A stretch of 64,000 bases of DNA from positions 496,001-560,000 of the forward strand of contig CALSOR010000002.1 in assembly GCA_943788025.1 (NCBI GenBank), given 5' to 3'. Below the pieces are notes generated by a model. The model was given only the letters and a program-made list of their open reading frames with translations. It was not told the DNA's origin and made no database searches. The translations under genes and the position numbers were made by a program. The stretch is from JABAAE01 sp905480545 (GTDB lineage: Bacteria > Planctomycetota > Planctomycetia > Pirellulales > Pirellulaceae). This document shows positions 51,373 to 61,186 of this stretch, in pieces; positions within the stretch are counted from its first letter, which is position 1; the number at the start of each line of letters is the position of its first letter.

Positions 51373-52893
51373 ATGTCAAAAAACGATTTTGAATTGAAGA
51401 ATGACGTTCAAATTAATGACGATCCCGATAGTGTACCGCCGTCGGCCGGCGAGCGCATATTGCTAACGTGGATGTGGGGGATCGGGTCTTCTCTTTTGAT
51501 CGTCATGTTTGCTTGGAGTTGTTATCAAGGATTGTTCAGAACACTTATTGGCACACTGTTCGCCTCCGTGTGTGCATATTTGACCATCAGGATTGCGTGG
51601 CAAAAAACTTCGTTTGGCGGAGGTTTCGCGATTATTTTTTGCATTTCTTTTTTTGCAATGATGGTTACGGCTCCCGGCTATATCTATGGGATTAGCATTT
51701 GCGGTTTTGTGATTTGTGGCTTGATGTTCGCTACAATGGGACGCCGCAGAATACGCTGGGCGTTTCCGCTTGTCATTTTGGTAATGTCGATCGCGTTTTC
51801 CGTGAGCGTTCGATCTTTTCAAATCACTGCCGCTTGGATTGACGAAATGCGGGCTGACGTTCCCCTGCAAAAAACAGGTGATCGGCTGGGGTATGAAACG
51901 GCACGTTTTGTTGGACTGGAAGAGTCGTTGCCGTTAGGAGAGATGCTTTCCGTTTTTGGAAAGGGAAAGCATCCGGGCCTCGATTCAGATTGGGATGCGA
52001 TCGACTTCTCTTGGACGAGAGATCATCTATTTTTCGGCTTTGGATTTGATTTGGTTGAGTCCCATATTCGAATACCAACGATCCGACAGCGTGAGCTTAA
52101 CCATCTTCATGATGATATGGTTAAAGAGTTTACTGCGATGCCACAATTTGGTGTCAGCCGAATGATGCCCGCATCACTTAAAAAGGAAAGCGTCAACAAA
52201 TTTGAATTGTCAATCAAATCGATCCCGCTTCAAAATCAAGAAGAATTCTGGCCTGCGACGATCCAATTGTCAGAGGCTCAACGTTCCAACTATTTAGAAA
52301 AAATGAAGACGCCGATTAACACTTGGCGTAGCTTTCCGTTCGAAGTGAATAATGAGCAGGTACCGATTTCTTTTCACGTTGCGGCCTCGCACGATTTTCT
52401 TGACCCCAAATTTTTCGGTTTCACTAACGAAGACCGAAAAACGGCGGGCTTTGTCGAACATGCATTTCACTATCCACCGCCCGGTATAGAATTCAACGAT
52501 CGAAAATGGGAATTGGTCGAATTGCAGTTGTTGAGCTTGGAGCGGTTTGAAAAGCCCGTGGCATACGTTCTGGATAACTTGCCGCGCATGGATCAACTGA
52601 ATTCGGGCGACGTCCCGACCCGCGCGCTAGACGAATTCGAATTGCAAGCACTGGAAAAATTACGTGTCGGCAAACGGATCGTCGTTCAGACTGAAACCAA
52701 GCAATCTGAAATGGATCAAATGAGAATGCTTGGTACACTTCAAAATCGGTCGATCTGCATGCAATGTCATAGCGGCGACAAACAAAATTGCTGGGCGCAT
52801 TCACCTACCGGTTCAAACCATGGCAACAATAAATCAAACATGCAAATCGCAAAACTTGACATTGTTGTGAAAATACTTCTTTCATTTTCTTAG
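51373..52893 (+). CDS. Hypothetical membrane protein with C-terminal heme motif
   Basis: A 506-residue protein with no family that I recognise. Four or five membrane helices occupy about residues 28-150. A long, mostly beta/alpha soluble region of about 330 residues follows. Near the C-terminus is a single CxxCH motif (SICMQCHSGD, about residue 465), then a polar tail. A heme site after a large extracytoplasmic domain is unusual; the motif could instead be a metal-binding remnant. ATG at 51373. The stop is 13 bp before the methyltransferase start, suggesting co-transcription. Confidence 0.7.
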   Translation: MSKNDFELKNDVQINDDPDSVPPSAGERILLTWMWGIGSSLLIVMFAWSCYQGLFRTLIGTLFASVCAYLTIRIAWQKTSFGGGFAIIFCISFFAMMVTAPGYIYGISICGFVICGLMFATMGRRRIRWAFPLVILVMSIAFSVSVRSFQITAAWIDEMRADVPLQKTGDRLGYETARFVGLEESLPLGEMLSVFGKGKHPGLDSDWDAIDFSWTRDHLFFGFGFDLVESHIRIPTIRQRELNHLHDDMVKEFTAMPQFGVSRMMPASLKKESVNKFELSIKSIPLQNQEEFWPATIQLSEAQRSNYLEKMKTPINTWRSFPFEVNNEQVPISFHVAASHDFLDPKFFGFTNEDRKTAGFVEHAFHYPPPGIEFNDRKWELVELQLLSLERFEKPVAYVLDNLPRMDQLNSGDVPTRALDEFELQALEKLRVGKRIVVQTETKQSEMDQMRMLGTLQNRSICMQCHSGDKQNCWAHSPTGSNHGNNKSNMQIAKLDIVVKILLSFS

Positions 52894-52905
52894 AGTGTGA
52901 ATCGA

Positions 52906-53505
52906 ATGACCGACCCCGTATCAACTTTGGACTTTTGGGAAGCATGTTACCAAGCTGGCAAGACCGGATGGGATCGTGGTGAGACTCATCCAGCGTTGTT
53001 GGCTTGGCAAGCAAGTGGGCAAATCGAACCTTGCCGAATTGTGGTGCCCGGTTGCGGCAATGGTTACGAAGTCATTTCGCTGATCGAAAGCGGCTTTGAC
53101 GTCACAGCGATTGATTTTGCACAGGCTCCCCTCGAAGCGTTAAAGCCAAAGCTCGCGAAGAAGAATCTGAAGTGTGAACTTTTACACGCCGACGTTTTTT
53201 CCTACCACCCATCGGTCAAGTTCGAGGCCGTTTACGAACAAACTTGTTTGTGCGCGATCGATCCAACCAAACGCGAGACATACGAAAAGCAAATTTTCAG
53301 TTGGCTGAATCCGGGCGGAAAGTTATTCGCCTTGTTCATGCAAGCTCCTGAAATTGAAACGGGGCCTCCGTTTACTTGCTCAATTGACGAGATGAAAACA
53401 CTATTCCCCGCCGAGCGCTGGCAATGGCCAACCGACGCTGCCAATAAGTATGACCATCCGAATGCGGCGATCTTTGAGTTGAGCCATATGCTAACGCGTC
53501 GATGA
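52906..53505 (+). CDS. Thiopurine-methyltransferase-like SAM methyltransferase
   Basis: A roughly 199-residue enzyme of the TPMT family. The N-terminal FWEACYQAGKTGWDRGETHP is diagnostic; motif I is VVPGCGNGYEVISLIESG, followed by DVTAIDFAQAPLE and YEQTCLCAID. TPMT-type enzymes methylate thiols or selenols, metalloids and similar nucleophiles. A GTG at 52897 is an alternative start. Its position a little downstream of the sulfur island may be relevant if sulfide or methanethiol is the substrate, but the gene groups with the membrane protein before it. Confidence 0.87.
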   Translation: MTDPVSTLDFWEACYQAGKTGWDRGETHPALLAWQASGQIEPCRIVVPGCGNGYEVISLIESGFDVTAIDFAQAPLEALKPKLAKKNLKCELLHADVFSYHPSVKFEAVYEQTCLCAIDPTKRETYEKQIFSWLNPGGKLFALFMQAPEIETGPPFTCSIDEMKTLFPAERWQWPTDAANKYDHPNAAIFELSHMLTRR

Positions 53506-53784
53506 GTATCCAAATGCGTTTTCGAGTTACGCATAAAAGAACGCTTAACAAAACACGTCAAAAACCCGACACGCTCCGTCGTGCCATCCGCGTTTTGCAA
53601 CAGAAAAAAAGTGTATTGAAGGCTAAGGCACACGGAGTGTGGCTGTTACTAAAAAAACCACAGCCTCGAATCGCAGGCGAGGAGGCAATCCGCCGTGCTA
53701 CGAAAGCCGTTCAGATCCCTCGCTCACGCGTCAGATTCGTGTTATCGCTCGTTGCCGATCGAATTGTTTTAATGCCGAATCTAA

Positions 53785-54612
53785 CTACTTCGACTCTGCG
53801 AACTTTTCAGCCAAGCGGCCGGGAGAGCCCATGATGTTGTAGCCGCAATCGAGATGCAGGATCTCGCCGGTGACGCCGCTCGACATATTGGAAAGCAAAT
53901 ACGCACCCGTATTGGCGATATCTTCCGAAGTGATGTTGCGACCCAGTGGTGCCATGCCTTCGTACATTTGCAGCATATCGCGAACGCCTGCAGCGACTCC
54001 TGCCAGGGTCTTAACTGGGCCGGCGCTCAATGCGTTGACGCGGATTTTCTTTGGGCCCAGATCATACGCCAAATACTTCGTGATCGATTCCAAAGCCGCT
54101 TTGCAAACGCCCATCATGTTGTAACCTGGCACGCACTTTTCGCCACCGTAATAGGTCATGCAGGTAATCGCAGAATCCTCGTTCATGATTTCCTGAGCGG
54201 CGTTGGCAACCGCGATCAAGCTGTAGGCACTGACGTCCATTGCCATCTTGAAACCTTCACGACTGCAACCGACGGTCGGAACTTTTAGGTCGTCAAGATT
54301 TGCGAATGCGACACTGTGCAAAATGAAATCGAGTTTGCCAAATTCTTTTTCTGCCTGCTCCATCACAGCTTTGATGTTGTCGTCGTCTTGAACATTGAGC
54401 GGAGCAAGAAACGCGACGTTGTCTTCAACACCACGAAGTGCTTTCTTGACTCGCATCGTGTTCTTTTTCTTTTCATCGCCAGGCTTGTCCGGCAAGTGAG
54501 TGATGCCGCAAACTGCGCCCTGCTTCATAACTTCGTGAGCGATAATGCTGGCAATAGAACTGTCGTTGGCGATGCCGAGAATTAGACCTTTTTTGTTTTC
54601 GAAAAGTCCCAT
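53785..54612 (-). CDS. fabI: Enoyl-ACP reductase (FabI)
   Basis: A 275-residue NADH-dependent reductase from the ATG at 54612 (AGGAAC upstream); the frame extends 32 codons further without family match. Features: LILGIANDSSIA (cofactor loop), HSVAFAN near residue 93, and the active-site YNMMGVCKAALES where Tyr and Lys are six residues apart, as in FabI. It catalyses the last step of fatty-acid elongation in the cytoplasm. Single gene; the C-terminus overlaps a dubious plus-strand frame. Confidence 0.94.
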   Translation of the reverse strand: MGLFENKKGLILGIANDSSIASIIAHEVMKQGAVCGITHLPDKPGDEKKKNTMRVKKALRGVEDNVAFLAPLNVQDDDNIKAVMEQAEKEFGKLDFILHSVAFANLDDLKVPTVGCSREGFKMAMDVSAYSLIAVANAAQEIMNEDSAITCMTYYGGEKCVPGYNMMGVCKAALESITKYLAYDLGPKKIRVNALSAGPVKTLAGVAAGVRDMLQMYEGMAPLGRNITSEDIANTGAYLLSNMSSGVTGEILHLDCGYNIMGSPGRLAEKFAESK

Positions 54613-54772
54613 GATGTTCCTAAAAAGGCGAATATATTGAACCGAATTTTTTAAAAAATAGCGTCTACGCTTTTGCAACTGCCAAACAAATCGGCGAGCC
54701 ATATTCAATTTGAATCAAAATGACTACAATTCAGCAGTCCACCGAAAATAACAGTTTTGATATCTTGCTTCA

Positions 54773-56713
54773 ATGCCGCACGCTTCGCCCTTCTCGGAGC
54801 TTTCCGAACGACTCAACGCGTCGCCCGAGATCGCAAGCCTTCTCATTTCCTCCATCGATTTGGTTTCAGGGCCGGATACGGACGTTGTAGTTGCCGGCAA
54901 TCACATTGCTGAATTGGCGAAGACAACCTTTGGCTTGAACAACGTTGTTGTGGCATCAGGCGAACGGGGTCGCTGGAAAGTCATATCATCCTCTGGTGAA
55001 ACTCGTTTGCCGATCGAATTTCTTTCAGAGGTTTTGGACGACGGAAAACCGCACCAGCAATCGGGCCTTCTTGGCGCGCCATTGATTCATCGTGGCGATT
55101 CAGGTGAAATCGTTTTTGTTGAAGACAAATCGAATCAATTTAATTTGGAAAAAACGGATTCGTTGGCCGCATTGTTTGGGATCGCATTTCATCTTGGACG
55201 TGAACTAAGAGCAAAAGACCGCCGCATCCGACAACAACAAGCGATTCTGGAAATTTCAACACAGTGGAATCAGGCCCAGGAGGTTGCGCCGCTTCTCGAG
55301 CAAATGGCCGAGGCTGCGACGAAACTGATGAACTCCGAACGCGCTAGTATTTTCTTGTGGGATCGTAACAACAAAAAGCTGATCGGTCGGCCGGCATTAG
55401 GTGTCGAAAATAATGAATTAAAGATTCCGGACACGACTGGCATCGTTGGCCAAGTTGTTCAATCTGGCGAAGTACGCCGAGTCGACCTGGATGTTAAAGA
55501 AGAACAAGCGGAAATCGATCGCAAGGTCGACAAGAAGCTGGGCTTTGAAACCAAAACGCTTTTGTGTGCACCACTTCTGAGTCATGGAAAGATTCTCGGC
55601 GCGTTCGAAATGATCAACAAGATCGGCGGCAATTTCGATTCGGAAGACGAAGCCGATTTGGTTGAGCTTGCCGAGCACGCGGCGATCGCGTTAGAAAATA
55701 CGCAGCATGTCGAGGAACTGGAAAAGAAACAAGAGACGCTCGTCAATCAAGCTGCCTCCGAAGTTCAAATGATCGGCGATTGCAATGCCGTTCAAGAAAT
55801 GAAACAAACGATCGAGCGAGTTGCTCAAACCGATTTGTCGGTTTTGATCTTGGGCGAAAACGGAACGGGAAAAGAAGTCGCTGGTCAAATGGTTCACTAC
55901 CTGAGCAAGCGACGAAAAGAACCCATCGTTGCAGTGAATTGTGCAGCGATTACCGAATCACTTTTGGAAAGTGAGCTGTTTGGTCACGAAAAAGGAGCGT
56001 TCACTGATGCGAATGAAACTCGTGCGGGAAAATTCGAGGTCGCATCTGGCGGAACGCTTTTTTTGGACGAAATCGGTGACATGAGCCTGGCGGGCCAAGC
56101 CAAATTATTGCGTGTGCTAGAAGAAAAGGTCGTTGTCCGAGTTGGTGGTTCGACGCCTATTACCGCGGATGTTCGAATCGTTGCCGCGACCAATCAAAAT
56201 TTGGCCGAGCTGGTTCGACAAAAGAAATTTCGCGAAGACCTGTTTTTTCGCTTGACGGTTGTGACGGTGAATATGCCTCCACTTCGGGAACGGGGCGACG
56301 ATGTGTTTTTGTTAGCGGAGTTCTTCTTGAAAACCTTTTGTCAACAAGCGAAACGCAAAGTCCCGTCGTTTACCGCAGTGGCGAAAAAGAAATTGCTGCA
56401 GCATGCCTGGCCGGGAAATGTACGCGAACTTCGCAACATGATGGAACGACTCGCGTACTTGACTCAAGAGGACAAAATCGACGGTGACGATTTAGCGTTT
56501 ATCATGACCGGTCCAATGCAGGATAAAAATCATATTTCGCTTGATTTAAATCTCGGGGATGCCACAAAGGAATTTCAAATCGAATTTATTGAAAAGCAAA
56601 TCAACGCGGCTCGGGGAAATATGACTGACGCGGCCAAACGATTGGGACTTCATCGAAGCAATCTCTATCGAAAGATGCGGCAACTGGAAATGGACGTAAC
56701 CGAAGACGACTAA
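54773..56713 (+). CDS. GAF-domain sigma-54-dependent transcriptional activator
   Basis: A 646-residue bacterial enhancer-binding protein. A GAF domain occupies about residues 160-320 (MNSERASIFLWDRNNKK, TGIVGQVVQSGEVRRVDL), with a weaker one before it. The AAA+ domain has Walker A GENGTGKE near 361, GAFTDA near 407 (GAFTGA variant, as in many homologues), Walker B GGTLFLDEIGDM and the sensor motifs. A Fis-type helix-turn-helix ends the protein (NMTDAAKRLGLHRSNLYRKM). It would sense a small ligand or redox cue and activate sigma-54 promoters; one such promoter is in this window at 41794, but a link is not shown. Confidence 0.93.
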   Translation: MPHASPFSELSERLNASPEIASLLISSIDLVSGPDTDVVVAGNHIAELAKTTFGLNNVVVASGERGRWKVISSSGETRLPIEFLSEVLDDGKPHQQSGLLGAPLIHRGDSGEIVFVEDKSNQFNLEKTDSLAALFGIAFHLGRELRAKDRRIRQQQAILEISTQWNQAQEVAPLLEQMAEAATKLMNSERASIFLWDRNNKKLIGRPALGVENNELKIPDTTGIVGQVVQSGEVRRVDLDVKEEQAEIDRKVDKKLGFETKTLLCAPLLSHGKILGAFEMINKIGGNFDSEDEADLVELAEHAAIALENTQHVEELEKKQETLVNQAASEVQMIGDCNAVQEMKQTIERVAQTDLSVLILGENGTGKEVAGQMVHYLSKRRKEPIVAVNCAAITESLLESELFGHEKGAFTDANETRAGKFEVASGGTLFLDEIGDMSLAGQAKLLRVLEEKVVVRVGGSTPITADVRIVAATNQNLAELVRQKKFREDLFFRLTVVTVNMPPLRERGDDVFLLAEFFLKTFCQQAKRKVPSFTAVAKKKLLQHAWPGNVRELRNMMERLAYLTQEDKIDGDDLAFIMTGPMQDKNHISLDLNLGDATKEFQIEFIEKQINAARGNMTDAAKRLGLHRSNLYRKMRQLEMDVTEDD

Positions 56714-57026
56714 ACAACACTATCAAATCGTTCCGCCTTTTCAAAACATCCGTTTCGTTTCCGACTCCCTCTGAATTACATCCAGCGTTTGTACCGGTAG
56801 TGATAATCCGGCCGGAACTACGGTTAGTTTTTGCCGATGAATTGCGATTGGGATATTCCTGACGTTGTTCTAATGCTCCATAAAGTAGAATGTTGGCTCG
56901 TGAAGCAGCAGGCTTGCCCTTTCGCACTCCTGTTTTTCGAGTCACAATTCAAGATACGTCCCATTTTCGACGTGTCGATCGACGTTGATTTCGCATCCTT
57001 TGATTGTCGTAACCTCAGATTTCATC
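56714..57026. other. Intergenic region upstream of trpB
   Basis: A 313-bp spacer between plus-strand genes. No Trp-rich leader peptide, T box or strong terminator was visible, and no gene is supported. Confidence 0.45.
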
Positions 57027-58250
57027 ATGGCATCCATTTCACAAACCGAATTTAGTAACGTGCCCGATCAGTTTGGGCGATTTGGCGATTTTGGCGGCAG
57101 GTTCGTCCCCGAAACGCTAACCCATGCACTCAATCAACTTGAAACGGAATACAACAAATCAAAAGATGATCCTGAATTTGTTGCAGAGTTAAATTCGCTT
57201 TGGGCAGATTTCGTCGGTCGCCCGTCTCCACTTTATTTTGCGAAGCGATTAACAGAAAAAGTGGGTGGCGCACAAATCTGGATGAAACGGGAAGACACCA
57301 ATCACACGGGCGCCCACAAAATCAACAATACGCTCGGGCAAGCTCTGTTGACGTTGCGAATGGGAAAGACACGTGTTATTTGCGAAACAGGTGCGGGACA
57401 ACACGGCGTCGCGACCGCAACTGCATGTGCGAGATTCGGTTTACCGTGCGTCGTTTACATGGGTGAAGAAGACGTCCGTCGGCAAGCTCCGAATGTCCGC
57501 AGCATCAAACTGCTTGGTGCGGAAATCCGACCCGTGACTAGCGGTTCTAGAACCTTACGAGACGCCATCAATGAGGCAATGCGGGATTGGATGTCGTCAG
57601 TCAACGACACCCATTACATCATTGGATCCGTGGTCGGCCCCCATCCGTTTCCAATGATTGTTCGTGACTTTCAGTCCATCATTGGCCAAGAGACGATTAC
57701 ACAATCTCGCGCAAAGTTCGGTCGATTGCCAGACACGGTGATCGCTTGTGTTGGTGGTGGAAGCAACGCCGCCGGAATGTTTTATCCGTTCGTCGATTTT
57801 CCAGAAGTTGAATTAGTCGGCATCGAAGCCGGTGGCTTGGGAAGCAAACCGGGACAGCACGCTTCGCCACTTTCGTTTGGGCAGCCTGGCGTTTTGCATG
57901 GCAGCTTCAGTTATGTGATGCAAGACAACGATGGCCAAACGTGCGATGTACATTCCGCTTCTGCAGGTTTGGATTATCCTGGTGTCGGTCCGGAACACAG
58001 CTACTGGAAGGATACCGGACGAGTCCGCTACACCGATTGCCAAGATGGCGACGCACTTGCCGGATTTTACGAGCTGGCTCGAACCGAAGGGATCTTGCCA
58101 GCGCTGGAATCATCGCATGCCATATCAGCCGCCATGAAAATCGCAGCGGAAAAATCACCCGATGAAATCGTGGTCGTTTGCCTTTCGGGACGCGGTGACA
58201 AAGACGCCGCCGAAATCGAGCGATTGCAGAATGAGATGGCAAACGATTGA
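57027..58250 (+). CDS. trpB: Tryptophan synthase beta chain
   Basis: A 407-residue PLP enzyme that condenses indole and serine. Conserved blocks: GDFGGRFVPETL, REDTNHTGAHKINN (PLP lysine near residue 96), CETGAGQHGVATATACA, GGGSNAAGMF and CLSGRGDKD. I use the ATG at 57027 (MASISQTEF), the usual TrpB start. Full length and intact. The trpA partner normally next to it is absent; the downstream gene is an unrelated convergent hydrolase. Confidence 0.96.
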   Translation: MASISQTEFSNVPDQFGRFGDFGGRFVPETLTHALNQLETEYNKSKDDPEFVAELNSLWADFVGRPSPLYFAKRLTEKVGGAQIWMKREDTNHTGAHKINNTLGQALLTLRMGKTRVICETGAGQHGVATATACARFGLPCVVYMGEEDVRRQAPNVRSIKLLGAEIRPVTSGSRTLRDAINEAMRDWMSSVNDTHYIIGSVVGPHPFPMIVRDFQSIIGQETITQSRAKFGRLPDTVIACVGGGSNAAGMFYPFVDFPEVELVGIEAGGLGSKPGQHASPLSFGQPGVLHGSFSYVMQDNDGQTCDVHSASAGLDYPGVGPEHSYWKDTGRVRYTDCQDGDALAGFYELARTEGILPALESSHAISAAMKIAAEKSPDEIVVVCLSGRGDKDAAEIERLQNEMAND

Positions 58251-58288
58251 AGTCGGATGCTGGTTCTTGCACCAACGCTGCAAGAGCG

Positions 58289-58313
58289 TGCCTCCGGAAT
58301 TGCCCCGGAGGCA
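58289..58313. terminator. Bidirectional hairpin between trpB and the SGNH gene
   Basis: TGCCTCCGG and CCGGAGGCA form a perfect 9-bp stem around a 7-nt loop. It sits between convergent genes, 38 bp after trpB and 24 bp after the other stop. There is no T-run on either side, so termination would be imperfect or assisted. Confidence 0.55.
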
Positions 58314-58336
58314 ACAGTGGGCTACAGGAGGGTGAG

Positions 58337-59077
58337 TTATTCTGATGTTTCGCCCATTAGTTCTTGAATCGTTGGCTCAATTGAATCTGCCCAAATTTCG
58401 TAACCTTTGGTGTTGGGATGTAGCATGTCCGGCATGATTTCCTTTGAAAGCACGCCTTCATCATCAAGGAATTTATCCGAAATATCCAAATAGGTAACTC
58501 CTTTTTCCTTGCTTGCGTAACCCTTGATGATCTTGTTCACGCCATCATTGATCACACGGTATTGTCCGTCTGGTTTCTCGTCACGTGGAAATATCGCAAG
58601 CAACAGAATCTTCGTACCTTTGATTCGTGTAAGAAGCTCATCGACGATCATTTTGATCCCCGCAGCCGTGTGGTCTGGATTCTCCTTTCGATGGCCGGTA
58701 TTGTTTGTGCCGATCATGATGACACACAGTTTCGGCGAGATGCCTTTCACTGCACCATTTTGCAACCTCCATAACACATGCTCCGTCCGGTCGCCGCTAA
58801 ACCCAATATTGAATGCGTTTCGAGGCGCGTAATGTTTTTCCCATGTCGCTTTTCCGCCCCCCTCAAAACCATGTGTAATCGAATCACCCACAAATAAGAG
58901 ATCCACTTTGTCTTGCTTTTTCAGGTCAGCCAATTTCTGTTCGTGTCGTGGCATCCACCACTTCTTGGCCCACGCGGCATCTTGAACGACCGGTTTAGTC
59001 GCAAGCACTTCTTCTTGAGCTGTCAGCTGCGAAGCATAACCAATCAACAGCAAACAAATCGACAGTGAAAACTTCAT
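58337..59077 (-). CDS. Secreted SGNH/GDSL hydrolase
   Basis: A 246-residue esterase-like enzyme with a signal peptide (SICLLLIGYASQLTAQ). The four family blocks are present: FVGDSITHG (Ser), NIGFSGDRTEH (Gly), MIGTNNTG (Asn) and DMLHPNTKGYEIWA (Asp and His). It resembles the PAF-acetylhydrolase-beta subgroup, common in planctomycetes as carbohydrate esterases. Acts outside the cytoplasm. Monocistronic. Confidence 0.9.
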   Translation of the reverse strand: MKFSLSICLLLIGYASQLTAQEEVLATKPVVQDAAWAKKWWMPRHEQKLADLKKQDKVDLLFVGDSITHGFEGGGKATWEKHYAPRNAFNIGFSGDRTEHVLWRLQNGAVKGISPKLCVIMIGTNNTGHRKENPDHTAAGIKMIVDELLTRIKGTKILLLAIFPRDEKPDGQYRVINDGVNKIIKGYASKEKGVTYLDISDKFLDDEGVLSKEIMPDMLHPNTKGYEIWADSIEPTIQELMGETSE

Positions 59078-59313
59078 TACATTTCCTTTTGAAATCTAGG
59101 CAGGTTTGTATGGGTACGTTGTCGGAATTACCGAAAGCCCTAAAGCGTAACTCAAACGCATTCGAATCGCCAATCAGAATGGAAAGTTGCGAACCGATTA
59201 CGATCAAAGTACCATGTCAATTGACCGAAAGTTAATTGCGACCCCAATTCGGCAGCAACAAATTCGGGTCAACGATCCCCTTGTATTTAACACTCCCACT
59301 CACGGATTCTACT

Positions 59314-60324
59314 ATGAAAATTGGGCACTCTCCTGCGATCGCGGTTCTGATCGCTTTCGTTTTCTGTTGTTCGCTCAACGGACAAGACAAAAAAGCTGAC
59401 TTGCCGGAATCGATTGGCGAAATTGTTTGGCACAAAAAGAAACAGTTTGCGAAACTGGTTCCAGAAGGCTCAAAAATTGAAGTCCTTGCCGGCGGATTTG
59501 AATGGTCCGAAGGCCCAGTCTTTCTCCCAGACAACAACGAAGTTCTTTTTTCCGACATCCCAAACAACATGATTGTCAGCTGGAAAGAAGGAAAAGGAAC
59601 ATCAACGTTTTTGAAACCCGCAGGCTACACCGGAGCGGAAAAATTCACCGGTAGCGAACCGGGCTCCAACGGCCTGATGCTTGATGCAAACGGGACGTTA
59701 TACATGTGTTGTCACGGCGATCGATGCATCAAAAAGATGGTGGATGGTAAAGCCATAGTTGTCGTCGACAAGTATGACGGCAAACGATTCAATAGCCCAA
59801 ATGATTTGGTCTTCCACAAAAATGGCGATCTTTATTTTACAGATCCACCATACGGACTTCCCAAGCGTATGGATGACCCAGGTCGTGAACTGGATTGGTG
59901 CGGCGTTTACCGATATTCAAAAGGCAAAGTCACTTTGCTGACCAAAGAAATGACACGCCCAAACGGAATTGCGTTTTCTCCTGACTTCAAAACTCTTTAC
60001 GTGGCGCAATCAGACCCCAAAGCCGCGATTTGGAAATCATTTCCCGTGAAAGAAGATGGCACGCTTGGTGAAAGCAAAGTCTTCTTTGACGCAACCGATT
60101 GGGTTGGCAAAGAAAAAGGACTTCCGGATGGAATGGCTGTCGACAAAAAAGGTCGTGTTTGGGCAACGGGCCCGGGCGGTGTTTTAGTGTTTAACAAAAG
60201 AGGGAAGTTGATTGGGCAACTGAACACGAAAGAGGCGACGGCAAATTGCACTTTCGGAAACGATGGCTATTTGTACATCACAGCCGACATGTACTTTTGT
60301 CGCGTTAAGACGACGATGAAATAA
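59314..60324 (+). CDS. Secreted SMP-30/gluconolactonase-like protein
   Basis: A 336-residue six-bladed beta-propeller enzyme from the ATG at 59314, with a signal peptide (IAVLIAFVFCCSLNGQ). Metal and catalytic signposts: FEWSEGPVFL (Glu), NGLMLDANGTLY, RFNSPNDLVF (Asn), LYFTDPPYGL, RPNGIAFSPDFKTLYVAQSD and PDGMAVDKKGRVW (Asp). Such proteins hydrolyse sugar lactones in the periplasm. It is followed by a strong intrinsic terminator. Confidence 0.9.
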   Translation: MKIGHSPAIAVLIAFVFCCSLNGQDKKADLPESIGEIVWHKKKQFAKLVPEGSKIEVLAGGFEWSEGPVFLPDNNEVLFSDIPNNMIVSWKEGKGTSTFLKPAGYTGAEKFTGSEPGSNGLMLDANGTLYMCCHGDRCIKKMVDGKAIVVVDKYDGKRFNSPNDLVFHKNGDLYFTDPPYGLPKRMDDPGRELDWCGVYRYSKGKVTLLTKEMTRPNGIAFSPDFKTLYVAQSDPKAAIWKSFPVKEDGTLGESKVFFDATDWVGKEKGLPDGMAVDKKGRVWATGPGGVLVFNKRGKLIGQLNTKEATANCTFGNDGYLYITADMYFCRVKTTMK

Positions 60325-60375
60325 GAGTCAACTGTTTTGGAACAATGAACGGAATCGATTATCGATCGTTTTGAT

Positions 60376-60407
60376 AAGCTGAGGCTGCAATGCTTCAGCT
60401 TTTTTTC
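60376..60407 (+). terminator. Intrinsic terminator after the SMP-30 gene
   Basis: AAGCTGAGGC and GCTTCAGCTT form a 10-bp stem with one G-U pair and a 6-nt loop, followed by an eight-base T-run. It lies 52 bp after the stop codon. Confidence 0.85.
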
Positions 60408-60427
60408 TTCACTTAGCGGAAACAACA

Positions 60428-61186
60428 ATGGATTTTCACGCGGCGATGGTTTTTCTAAAAGGCAAACCGCGACTTCATCCCAATGCAATAGTCGACGCTT
60501 TTCAGGCGAACTTTTCGCAACATTCAATCGTCGGATTCGGCCAGATCGATGATCTGTCTTGGCAGTTTGAAATTGACGAAAATCCGATTCGAATTGCTAG
60601 AGCGAATTTGCCTTTTCCGAAAGCCGAATTGAGTGGACCTTGTGAAGCAAGCCTTCTGTGGCCAACCGCCGCGAAAGACTTAAAAGAACACAAAACTCAT
60701 TTTGTGATTTCTCTCTCCACGGAAATGGATCCGAAAGTCGCGGCAAAGATCATAACTCGATTTACAGCAGCGGTTCTCGAGAGTTGCAGCGACGCCCTGG
60801 GGGTGTACTGGGGCAATGCGTGTTTGATCATTCCCAAAAAAATCTTTGTCAAATTTGCCTGCGAAGTGTTGCCACACGAGAATCCGATGTTTATCTGGAT
60901 CGATTACCGTGTCGGAAAATCTAATAAGGGAGTAACGTTTGGGTTTACCACCGGTTTACGAGCCTTTGGATTGCGCGAACTCGAGGCCCCAAAAGCAATG
61001 GAAGAACCAGCAGCATTAAGACAACGCTTGCTTGATTTGAGTGACTTTGTTTTATCCAATGGTGACTTATTCAAGGACGGACAAACGATCGGCGAGGACA
61101 GTTCTATCGTGATCGTTGCCGCCACAACCAAATCACAGTTCGGCCACCAAAAAGAAGTCATGCAATTGCAATATTCTCGCAATTGA
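60428..61186 (+). CDS. DUF4261 protein
   Basis: A 252-residue soluble protein matching DUF4261: the N-terminal MVFLKGKPRLHPNAIVDAFQ, THFVISLSTEMDP, LGVYWGNACLIIP near residue 125, and the C-terminal TTGLRAFGLRELE. The family is known mainly from immunity/toxin-associated loci in other bacteria and has no established activity. No toxin gene is adjacent here. GGAAACAAC precedes the ATG. Confidence 0.75.
   Translation: MDFHAAMVFLKGKPRLHPNAIVDAFQANFSQHSIVGFGQIDDLSWQFEIDENPIRIARANLPFPKAELSGPCEASLLWPTAAKDLKEHKTHFVISLSTEMDPKVAAKIITRFTAAVLESCSDALGVYWGNACLIIPKKIFVKFACEVLPHENPMFIWIDYRVGKSNKGVTFGFTTGLRAFGLRELEAPKAMEEPAALRQRLLDLSDFVLSNGDLFKDGQTIGEDSSIVIVAATTKSQFGHQKEVMQLQYSRN

Noticed and set aside
53502..53834. 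Basic 110-codon plus-strand frame coupled (ATGA) to the methyltransferase stop
   Set aside because: It overlaps the 3' end of fabI by 50 bp, has no RBS of its own and no family features; contains a small GGCTGT/ACAGCC hairpin that explains part of the sequence.
56831..57055. Frame upstream of trpB as a leader peptide
   Set aside because: It contains no run of Trp codons and no attenuator-like hairpins; overlaps the trpB start out of frame.
57027..58250. trpB without trpA as a sign of a broken operon
   Set aside because: The protein is intact, and separate trpA and trpB loci are possible; nothing in the flanks shows a deleted trpA.
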